10,295 nucleotides of DNA from DATLTV01 sp035533375 (GTDB lineage Bacteria; Patescibacteriota; Minisyncoccia; UBA6257; 2-01-FULL-56-20). The stretch is from NCBI GenBank assembly GCA_035533375.1, contig DATLTV010000093.1:1-10295 (forward strand), given 5' to 3'. The position numbers and the translations under genes are program-made. Under the pieces are notes generated by a model that saw only the letters and a list, made by a program, of their open reading frames with translations, was not told where the DNA came from and searched no databases. Each line of letters opens with the position of its first letter. The stretch's first letter is position 1. Shown here one piece after another: positions 1 to 5,186 of this stretch.

Positions 1-2
1 CA

Positions 3-473
3 AAAAATTGCGCCTGGGCGACCATGCTCCGCCACCACGACGAAATGCACCTCGGTTCGCTTGCTCCCGAGGAATGCGACGAACTAATGAATTACTTCGA
101 TCCGGATGCGAAATACCGCTTCAGCAACGGCGTCTCGCTCCGGCTCGCGACGATGTTCCGCGGCGACAAGGAAAAAACGCTCGCGGCATACCGGATGCTT
201 TTCGATGCGCCCGGGTCGCCCATTATTTATTACGGCGACGAGATCGGTATGGAAAACGAGCCACTTACGGCCGGCGAAAAAGATACGCGCAAATCCGTAC
301 GCGGGGCATTCGACTGGGAAAAGGCCCGGGTATCGCTCCTCGATCCGGATTCGCTCTTCAACAAGCTTTCCGCGATGATCAAAAATCTAAAAAGCGGCGC
401 CACGCGCGTCGCTTCCGCGGCACCGGTTCTCGCCGTTTCGAGTTCCGCGAACGCCGCTCCCCCTTCGCAATAA
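3..473 (+). CDS. GH13 alpha-amylase / trehalose-synthase-like protein, C-terminal fragment (5' end outside window)
   Basis: Only the end of the gene is present; the frame is open to the window edge, so the ATG at 24 is internal. The peptide WATMLRHHDE is GH13 conserved region IV, whose Asp is the transition-state stabilising residue. The following FDAPGSPIIYYGDEIGME is the typical stretch after barrel strand 7. RKSVRGAFDWEK resembles the segment of trehalose synthases and related glucosidases that leads out of the barrel. GH13 enzymes hydrolyse or rearrange alpha-glucosidic bonds. After the barrel the protein stops within about 50 residues in an Ala/Ser-rich tail with no recognisable beta-sandwich C domain, so it may be naturally short or frameshifted near 380-400. 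The exact substrate cannot be told. It converges with the 3D-domain gene, 9 bp away. Confidence 0.8.
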   Translation, partial: KNCAWATMLRHHDEMHLGSLAPEECDELMNYFDPDAKYRFSNGVSLRLATMFRGDKEKTLAAYRMLFDAPGSPIIYYGDEIGMENEPLTAGEKDTRKSVRGAFDWEKARVSLLDPDSLFNKLSAMIKNLKSGATRVASAAPVLAVSSSANAAPPSQ

Positions 474-482
474 GGATCGATA

Positions 483-971
483 TTATTTCTCCGCAAGCCG
501 CATATCGCCGACGGATCCGCCAACCACCACTATTTTTGCCCTGACAGCGCCGAAGATAACCGCCTTCGCTCTCGTAGGCATCCAGATGTCCACGCCATTC
601 GGTTCGCGGCGGTTCATCCGGTCCTCGACGGTGAATATCCTATCCCCGAAAAGCGAAGGAATCTCTATTTCGGTGCCGAACGGCAGGAAGTTCGCTGCGA
701 TAATGCCGTTTTTCACTGTTTCTCCCGATGCAGTGATAAACGGAGTGCTGTCGGTCTGGTCCGGAGTCGAGGAATAAGCGGTAATGCGGACCTCCCGAGT
801 ATCAATAAGAGAGACGCTCTTGGCCGGCCTGCTCTCGGGAGTGGTAGAGCCATTTTCGGCCGTAAAAGGAGCCAAAATCGCCCCGGATAGCTGGTTGGAC
901 TTCATTACCAGGGTCGATTGAGGGAAAAGACTTAAAGCGGCAAATAACGCAGAAATAGCTAGTGTTGGCAT
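483..971 (-). CDS. Exported 3D-domain protein (RlpA/MltA-like double-psi beta-barrel)
   Basis: This 162-aa protein starts with a hydrophobic segment (residues about 3-16), a likely signal peptide or membrane anchor, though it has few positive charges before the core. A Ser/Thr/Pro-rich linker follows to about residue 57. Residues 60-155 form a 3D domain: ITAYSSTPDQTD, TASGE, FGTEIEIP, VEDRM and NGVDIWM. The two later conserved Asp residues are D117 and D128; the first, usually in an AVDP motif, is Asn here (IAAN, N94). 3D domains occur in lytic transglycosylases (MltA, YuiC) and Rpf-like wall enzymes, so a cell-wall role is likely but not shown. An in-frame TAA two codons upstream fixes the ATG. 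A TATAAA lies 5 nt before the ATG, hinting at a leaderless mRNA. It is read in the same direction as ftsEX, about 340 bp downstream of ftsX. Confidence 0.85.
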   Translation of the reverse strand: MPTLAISALFAALSLFPQSTLVMKSNQLSGAILAPFTAENGSTTPESRPAKSVSLIDTREVRITAYSSTPDQTDSTPFITASGETVKNGIIAANFLPFGTEIEIPSLFGDRIFTVEDRMNRREPNGVDIWMPTRAKAVIFGAVRAKIVVVGGSVGDMRLAEK

Positions 972-1117
972 GGCTGTTTATATAGGAATTTCCTAACAAA
1001 AACGCCCCTTTCGGGGTATTGTATATCGCTCTTAAGTTGTAGGGATATTCTAAGCCAAGTGCCAAAATTTGTCAAAGTTTGCGTAAAACTGAAAAGATAT
1101 GGAAAACGGACGCCTCT

Positions 1118-1149
1118 GTCATCCCTGAATCGCGAGTGATATCCGGGCC
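1118..1149. repeat. Degenerate palindromic element (family A, imperfect copy)
   Basis: It begins GTCATCCCTGAATCGCGA and ends ATCCGGGCC, an imperfect stem-loop with one internal mismatch. It closely resembles the intact hairpin at 8268-8303, which begins GTCATCCCGGAATCGCGA and ends CTCCGGGATG. The two are probably diverged copies of one interspersed repeat. Confidence 0.6.
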
Positions 1150-1161
1150 ATACTTGAGTGA

Positions 1162-1259
1162 TTGTCATCCCGGCCTTGAGCCGGGATCCATACAATGAAA
1201 AATGATTTTAACGGTATGGATCCCGGACAAATCGCTAAGGCGATTTTCCGGGATGACAA
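1162..1259. repeat. 98-bp compound palindrome (REP/MITE-like)
   Basis: The ends are inverted: TTGTCATCCCGG (1162-1173) pairs with CCGGGATGACAA (1248-1259). Nested inside are a hairpin CCCGGC-CTTGA-GCCGGG (1169-1185), a second pair CCGGGATCCATAC (1181-1193) with GTATGGATCCCGG (1214-1226), and a small hairpin AAATCGC/GCGATTT (1229-1246). The arms are mutually exclusive, so the element can form a long hairpin or a cloverleaf. No coding content is seen. The TGTCATCCCGG...CCGGGATCCA pattern is typical of dispersed bacterial palindromic repeats. Confidence 0.8.
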
Positions 1260-1279
1260 AAAGGACAGATCTCGTTCCT

Positions 1280-1293
1280 CCCGCTGCGGCGGG
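1280..1293. repeat. Short hairpin downstream of ftsX
   Basis: CCCGC-TGCG-GCGGG is a perfect 5-bp stem about 20 bp past the ftsX stop. On the minus strand a T5 run follows only about 18 nt later (1257-1261), so it is a weak terminator at best. It is the third palindrome in the 973-1311 gap, which holds no supportable gene. Confidence 0.5.
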
Positions 1294-1311
1294 ACGACAA
1301 ACGGGCGAGGG

Positions 1312-2229
1312 CTAGTTCCTTAAGTATCTGCGTACCGCGATAAAGCTCGAGAATATTCCTATGCCGACGCCGAAAATCAGCTGGTAAAGCAAAAGCAGGG
1401 CGATATGCGAGTAAAAATAATGGAACAGGCCGAGGCCGGGAATGAGCGTTTCGAAATACGGCGAAACGAAATAGATTATAGGCGCGGCCAGTGCAAGACT
1501 GATCACCGAGGCAAGTACGCCCGAGATCGTGCCTTCGACGACCGAGGGCCCTCTCACAAAACTGTTCGAAGCGCCGACGACGCGCATGACACCGATCTCA
1601 TCGCGATTCGAATAGATAGCGAGCCGGATGGTATTGAAGACGACGAGACCCGCGACAAGGGCCAAAAAGACCGCGAGCACCCAGCCGCCGAGATTCACGT
1701 TATTGATGATGCCGTCCAGCCGGCTGATCACTGCCTGGTATTTCGGATCGCTCACGGGGGCTTGCGGATCGAGCAGAGACTTGATGTCGGGATTGTTCAG
1801 ATAGCTGATGATGTCGTTGTATTGGTCGGGGCGGTTCGCGGTGATATTCAGAGACGCATCGAGCGGATTCGAAGTGAGCTCGCTGATCCCCTGGGTTACG
1901 ATCGTGTCGTTCGCATGGGCTTGCTCGAAGGTCGCGAGCGCCTGATCGCGCGAAACATATTGGACGCTTTTCACCTCGGAGAGGCTTTGGAGCGATTGCT
2001 GTACGGCGAGGATCTGGTCTTCGGACGCCGTCGAATTGAAGAACACGGGCAGGTCGATCTTGCTCTCGATCGATGCCACCGCCTGATTCGCCACGTATTT
2101 AAACAAGATGAGTCCGTTGAACACGACGAGCGCGAGCACCATGATCGCGACCGTGACGGTCGAAAGCCAGCCGTTACGCCAGAAATTTTTAAAACCGTAA
2201 TGAACGATTCGGGAAATGACGGTGAACAT
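1312..2229 (-). CDS. ftsX: Cell-division protein FtsX (permease-like subunit of FtsEX)
   Basis: This 305-aa membrane protein has the FtsX topology: one N-terminal transmembrane helix (about 21-44), a large extracytoplasmic domain (about 45-180), then three C-terminal helices (about 182-206, 232-255, 273-298). The conserved cytoplasmic loop EIGVMRVVGAS (211-221) is present. FtsX forms a complex with FtsE. In studied bacteria the complex does not transport substrate but passes ATP-driven conformational changes to peptidoglycan hydrolases bound to the external domain. The gene follows ftsE in the same direction, after a 103-bp gap of 7-bp repeats. The ATG at 2229 is the first in frame and gives a normal N-terminus. 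The length is usual for the family. Confidence 0.95.
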   Translation of the reverse strand: MFTVISRIVHYGFKNFWRNGWLSTVTVAIMVLALVVFNGLILFKYVANQAVASIESKIDLPVFFNSTASEDQILAVQQSLQSLSEVKSVQYVSRDQALATFEQAHANDTIVTQGISELTSNPLDASLNITANRPDQYNDIISYLNNPDIKSLLDPQAPVSDPKYQAVISRLDGIINNVNLGGWVLAVFLALVAGLVVFNTIRLAIYSNRDEIGVMRVVGASNSFVRGPSVVEGTISGVLASVISLALAAPIIYFVSPYFETLIPGLGLFHYFYSHIALLLLYQLIFGVGIGIFSSFIAVRRYLRN

Positions 2230-2240
2230 AAATCTATTTT

Positions 2241-2335
2241 ATATCTTATATCTCAAATCTCAAAATTCAAAACTGACGCCGCTTGATTCATTAAAAGTTT
2301 TAAGATTTAAGATTTGAGATATAAGATTTGAATTA
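2241..2335. repeat. Inverted array of 7-bp repeats between ftsE and ftsX
   Basis: Left arm, read in sevens from 2241: ATATCTT, ATATCTC, AAATCTC, AAAATTC. Right arm from 2301: TAAGATT, TAAGATT, TGAGATA, TAAGATT, TGAATTA. The arms contain a perfect 18-bp inverted repeat (2243-2260 with 2310-2327). The right arm runs into the ftsE stop codon. In the operon mRNA this would form an AU-rich hairpin in the intercistronic gap. Confidence 0.8.
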
Positions 2336-3013
2336 TACCAATATGTATTTTCCTTTCTGCTCGTCGCGTATGATCCGTCCCCGGTCGAGCGTAATCACCC
2401 GTTTTTCGAGCGCGTTGATCACCTCTTTGTCGTGCGTCGCGAGAACGATCGTCGTGCCGAGCTCGTTGATCTTTTCGAGGAGCTTGATGATTTCGTAGGT
2501 GTTCAAGGGATCGAGATTGCCCGTCGGCTCGTCCGCGATCACGATTTCCGGCCGGTGGATCATCGCGCGCGCGATCGCGACCCGCTGCCGTTCGCCGCCC
2601 GAGAGCTCATGAGGGAAATTTTTCGCCTTGTCGGAAAGCCCCACCATATCGAGAACCTGCGGAACGAGTTCCGTGATGTCGCGCTGCGGCCGACCGGCGA
2701 CCTCGAGGGCGAAAGCGATGTTCTCGAACGCGGTTTTGGTGGGAAGCAGTCGGAAATCCTGAAAAATAACGCCGATATGCCGCCGGAATGCAGGCAAGTC
2801 TTGGTCCTTGAGCTTATTCACTTCATATTGGCTGAAAAATACCCTGCCCTTCGAGGGTTTTTCCTCTCCGATAAGAAGCTTGATAACGGTCGATTTTCCC
2901 GCGCCGGACCTGCCCGTCATGGAAACGAACTCCCCCGGCTTGATGTCGAAATCGACTTCCTCGAGCGCGGGAACACGATTGTACAGCTTCGAAACGGATT
3001 GGAAGGTGATCAT
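2333..3013 (-). CDS. ftsE: Cell-division ATP-binding protein FtsE
   Basis: This 226-aa ABC ATPase has all the expected motifs: Walker A GRSGAGKST (34-42), Q-loop Gln86, signature LSGGERQR (138-145), Walker B IVIADEP with D162/E163, D-loop residues NLDP, and H-loop His195. The length and the closeness of an FtsX gene identify it as FtsE rather than another LolD-type ATPase. It sits on the cytoplasmic face, dimerises, and powers the conformational change of FtsX. It lies 58 bp behind prfB and ahead of ftsX; the prfB-ftsE-ftsX order is known from Gram-positive bacteria. No strong Shine-Dalgarno precedes the ATG at 3013. Confidence 0.96.
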   Translation of the reverse strand: MITFQSVSKLYNRVPALEEVDFDIKPGEFVSMTGRSGAGKSTVIKLLIGEEKPSKGRVFFSQYEVNKLKDQDLPAFRRHIGVIFQDFRLLPTKTAFENIAFALEVAGRPQRDITELVPQVLDMVGLSDKAKNFPHELSGGERQRVAIARAMIHRPEIVIADEPTGNLDPLNTYEIIKLLEKINELGTTIVLATHDKEVINALEKRVITLDRGRIIRDEQKGKYILV

Positions 3014-3071
3014 ATTGAAGGGCTATTATGCTATCTATTTTACCCCGATCGCCCCGAAGCTGGCAAATCCG

Positions 3072-4101
3072 CTACAATTTCTCTATCTCGGCTTCGATAA
3101 AGACATCAAGGTCGCCTGCGAGCACCTTCTCGGCCTGGCTCGTTTCCGCTTCGGTGCGATGGTCTTTCACAAGCTGGTATGGGTGCAAGAAATATGAGCG
3201 GATCTGATTCGCCCACTCCGGCTTCACTTTGACGCGCAAGCCGCCGAGCTCCGCCACCTGGTTTTTCTCCATAAGCTGGAAGATCTTCGCTTTGAGGAGT
3301 TTCAGCGCATACTCGCGGTTTTGCAACTGCGAACGCTCGGCGCGCGAGGCGACCGCGAGGCCCGTCGGAAGATGTACGATGCGCACCGCCGTTTCCACCT
3401 TGTTCACGTTCTGGCCACCGGGACCGCCGGCGCGGGAGAATTCGAACTTAAGATCGGTTTCGGGTATCTGCAGTTTCGATTCTTCGAGCGCCGGCAGGTC
3501 GGGCACGATCTCGACGAGCGCGAAAGAAGTATGGCGAAGCTGTTTTGACGAAAAGGGCGATATGCGCACAAGGCGATGCACGCCCGATTCATGCTTGAGG
3601 TAACCATAGGCATGGCTTCCTTTTATTTCGAATGTCCGCGAGCGAGGATTGTCGTCGATCATGCGCACTTTCCATCCGCGCAGTTTCGCATAATTTTCAT
3701 ACATTTCGGCGAGCATCCGCGCCCAATCCTCGGCATCGTCCCCGCCCGCGCCCGGGTAGACCGAAAGCACCGCCGCCTGCGCGTCGTATTTGCCCCCGAA
3801 AAGCGTCGTGAGTTCAAGCTCCCGGAATTTCTTTTTCAGCGCAAAAAATTTATTTTCGTCGAAATCGGTTTTGAGCGCCGCGATCCCTTGTTCGACCTCT
3901 TCGTATTTGTGCACCAGGTCGTTCAATTCCCCGAGTGCCTTGATCTTTTGATCGGCCGTCTGCCGGTGCTGCCAAAAATCGGGCGTGGCCATCTCGTTCT
4001 CCAATTTCCCCGCCTCCGCTTTTTTGGCTTCTATTTCAAAGCCGCCCGGCCAGCCGCCGGGCTTCAACCTCGAGTTCGTTCAGATTTTCGATATTTTTCA
4101 T
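3072..4101 (-). CDS. prfB: Peptide chain release factor 2 (RF2), expressed by programmed +1 frameshift
   Basis: RF2 releases the peptide at UAA and UGA. The sequence shows the RF2 specificity tripeptide SPF (181-183 of the frameshifted product) and the catalytic GGQ in RAGGPGGQNVNK (228-230). The ATG at 4101 overlaps the preceding gene's stop as ATGA. It opens a 21-codon frame, MKNIENLNELEVEARRLAGR-L, that stops at CTT TGA (4041-4036). Skipping T4038 gives L-EIEAKKAEAGKLENEM, which joins the main frame exactly where RF2 homology begins. The product is 342 aa, slightly short for RF2. The in-frame ATG at 4067 gives the atypical start MKPGGWPGGF and is an artefact of the other frame. The terminal stop is TAG, read by RF1 only, so the UGA inside is the only RF2-sensitive stop. 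It heads into ftsEX. Confidence 0.95.
4036..4047 (-). promoter_or_regulatory. prfB: prfB +1 recoding site (autoregulatory frameshift)
   Basis: On the minus strand the site reads GGG CGG CTT TGA, followed by A. This is the classic CUU-UGA slip in which peptidyl-tRNA-Leu moves from CUU to UUU when RF2 is scarce. The upstream stimulator is GGGCGG instead of the AGGGGG known from E. coli, and the base after the stop is A rather than C, so recoding efficiency may differ. Confidence 0.9.
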
Positions 4102-4385
4102 AAAGCTTTTCTTTTTCCGTTCGTCCGCTCCGCTTTTCTTCGTTCATTATTCGCCAGATCCCGTGCGATGAGTTCGCGCGCCTCAGGAGAATTTCCCGGG
4201 TGGCTTTTCGCCACCGTTTCCCGCGCCTTCAAAAGATAGGCATCCGGCAAACCGCCGATCACCGTCTTCCCGTCAGCGGCATACACATTGCCTTCATCGT
4301 CCACGAGATTTCCCTCGCTGTCGTAATGCGTTCTTTCCGGCGTACCGAAAAGATCCTTGGTACGAAAATCCTTGTCTTTCGGCAT
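4098..4385 (-). CDS. Hypothetical 95-aa charged protein heading the prfB-ftsEX operon
   Basis: I do not recognise this protein. It is highly charged, has no signal peptide or membrane segment, and splits in two. Residues about 18-45 carry three turn-like repeats (SEGNLVDD, DEGNVYAA, ADGKTVIGG). Residues about 48-95 look helical and end in a basic tail. The stop TGA overlaps the prfB ATG by 4 bp (ATGA), so the two are probably translationally coupled. An extended -10 promoter lies 6 nt before the ATG, which supports both the start and a leaderless mRNA. Its place first in the operon suggests a housekeeping or translation-linked role, but no function can be assigned. Confidence 0.8.
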   Translation of the reverse strand: MPKDKDFRTKDLFGTPERTHYDSEGNLVDDEGNVYAADGKTVIGGLPDAYLLKARETVAKSHPGNSPEARELIARDLANNERRKAERTNGKRKAL

Positions 4386-4391
4386 GGAGGT

Positions 4392-4400
4392 ATTATAGCA
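4392..4400 (-). promoter_or_regulatory. Extended -10 promoter for the 95-aa gene/prfB/ftsEX operon
   Basis: On the minus strand TGCTATAAT is a perfect extended -10. Only 6 nt separate it from the ATG at 4385, so transcription should begin at about the start codon and the mRNA would be leaderless. No good -35 hexamer is visible, as is common for extended -10 promoters. Confidence 0.7.
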
Positions 4401-4440
4401 TATTTTTCTCTTTCGGTAATCGGAGCCACTCCTTCGCTTC

Positions 4441-4613
4441 GCCGAGTCAGACTCGGCTTCGCTCAGGGCTACGCGGCCCTAAATCGTTTCACTCAAAGGG
4501 CCGCGAGAGCTCCCGGATATTTCACTGCTCGTCCCGCTTTTAGCGGGACTGCGCTTTGAGCACCCTCGGTGCTCAAGACTCTCCGACACGGAAGGGGCGG
4601 ACTGCCCCTTCCG
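4441..4613. repeat. Run of five perfect stem-loops
   Basis: Five hairpins follow one another: GCCGAGT/ACTCGGC (4441-4457); CGCGGCCCT/AGGGCCGCG (4472-4505); GTCCCGCT/AGCGGGAC with a 3-nt loop (4531-4549); TTGAGCACC/GGTGCTCAA with a 3-nt loop (4556-4576); CGGAAGGGGC/GCCCCTTCCG (4589-4613). None is followed by a clear T-tract. No convincing gene is seen in 4401-4625. This may be a structured RNA or a pile-up of dispersed palindromes. Confidence 0.7.
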
Positions 4614-4625
4614 ACCCATCCCCTC

Positions 4626-4715
4626 GTTCAAATCCGGAAGATCGCCAAAATCACAAAAAAGACTGCCCGCATGAACAGTCTTTTTTGTGATCTGAGCCAC
4701 CTCCCGGATTTGAAC
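4626..4715. repeat. 40-bp imperfect inverted repeat duplicating the tRNA-Thr 3' end and its terminator
   Basis: Arms 4626-4665 and 4676-4715 match at 34 of 40 positions without gaps, around a 10-nt spacer. The right arm holds the T-loop, acceptor strand and terminator of tRNA-Thr. The left arm repeats them in the opposite direction, beginning GTTCAAATCCGGAAG, with substitutions in the acceptor part. The left arm is therefore a tRNA 3'-end remnant, not a working tRNA. Confidence 0.8.
4650..4691 (-). terminator. Intrinsic terminator of tRNA-Thr (symmetric, probably bidirectional)
   Basis: A perfect 16-bp stem (4650-4665 with 4676-4691) and a 10-nt loop start 3 nt past the tRNA. On either strand the GACTG/CAGTC part is preceded by A6 and followed by T6, as in a bidirectional rho-independent terminator. 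Confidence 0.85.
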
Positions 4716-4766
4716 CGGGGACCCACTCTTTACAAAAGAGTTGCTCTACCGCTGAGCTAAGGTGGC
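4695..4766 (-). tRNA. tRNA-Thr(TGT)
   Basis: The 72-nt cloverleaf folds fully: acceptor GCCACCT/AGGTGGC, D-stem GCTC/GAGC, anticodon stem ACTCT/AGAGT with loop TTTGTAA (anticodon TGT, reading ACA), T-stem CCCGG/CCGGG with TTCAAAT. G1-C72 and C2-G71 fit threonyl-tRNA synthetase recognition. The discriminator is T, and CCA is not encoded, so it must be added by the CCA-adding enzyme. Confidence 0.95.
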
Positions 4767-4790
4767 GCGGAAAAATCGCGATTCCTCCTT

Positions 4791-4796
4791 ATTATA
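4791..4796 (-). promoter_or_regulatory. -10 box of tRNA-Thr, overlapping the receiver gene's stop codon
   Basis: On the minus strand a consensus TATAAT lies about 24 nt before the tRNA 5' end and overlaps the TAA of the receiver gene. No good -35 is visible at 16-18 bp, so the tRNA may also be made by read-through from the signalling operon. Confidence 0.5.
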
Positions 4797-5181
4797 ACGT
4801 TTCTTTCGCAATTCTCACTACCTCCGCGAGCGACGTATCCGCTTTCACGAGAAAATCTTTTACGCCGACGCCCGCGGCTTCTCCGTGTTTTTCATTATAG
4901 CTTAAATTCGAATAGACGATCGCTTTCACGCTTTTTCCCCAAGCGCCGCCGTCGCGGCGAATGCGCGTGAGCATCTCCATGCCATCCATGCGAGGCATGA
5001 CAATATCAAGGATGATGAGATCGGGGCGGTCGCGGAGCGCGGCGGCAAGCCCTTCCTCGCCATCTCCCGCCGTCGTGGCTTCGAAACCCTCGCGGACGAA
5101 CACCGTCGCGAGTGCACGCATGATCGAAGGTTCATCCTCGACGATCAATACTCTCTTTACTCTCTTCGGTGTTTTGGTCAT
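4792..5181 (-). CDS. Stand-alone receiver-domain response regulator
   Basis: This 129-aa protein is a single REC domain. It has the acidic pair E15/D16, the phospho-acceptor D59 in LDIVMPRMDG, a Ser (S91) at the switch position, and the conserved Lys K113. There is no output domain, so like CheY or Spo0F it must act by binding a partner or by passing phosphate on. The ATG is 5 bp behind the kinase stop, so the two are co-transcribed and probably co-translated. The natural reading is that the upstream PAS kinase phosphorylates it. Its target cannot be told from this window. Confidence 0.92.
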   Translation of the reverse strand: MTKTPKRVKRVLIVEDEPSIMRALATVFVREGFEATTAGDGEEGLAAALRDRPDLIILDIVMPRMDGMEMLTRIRRDGGAWGKSVKAIVYSNLSYNEKHGEAAGVGVKDFLVKADTSLAEVVRIAKETL

Positions 5182-5186
5182 ATAGT

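Noticed and set aside
802..1195. Minus-strand open frames over the palindrome cluster
   Set aside because: Their sequence comes from the repeat elements and from a shifted frame of the 3D-domain gene; no family features.
1405..2286. Long plus-strand open frame of 293 codons
   Set aside because: It lies antisense to ftsX, is extremely rich in Arg/Asp, and matches no family; it is a shadow of the real gene.
2241..2335. CRISPR-like array
   Set aside because: The units are 7 bp with no spacers and no cas genes nearby; it is a simple heptad repeat.
4479..4760. Open frames on both strands across the hairpin region and tRNA-Thr
   Set aside because: They translate tRNA and palindromes; the plus-strand product ending LPDLNRGPTLYKRVALPLS is the antisense of the tRNA, a familiar annotation artefact.
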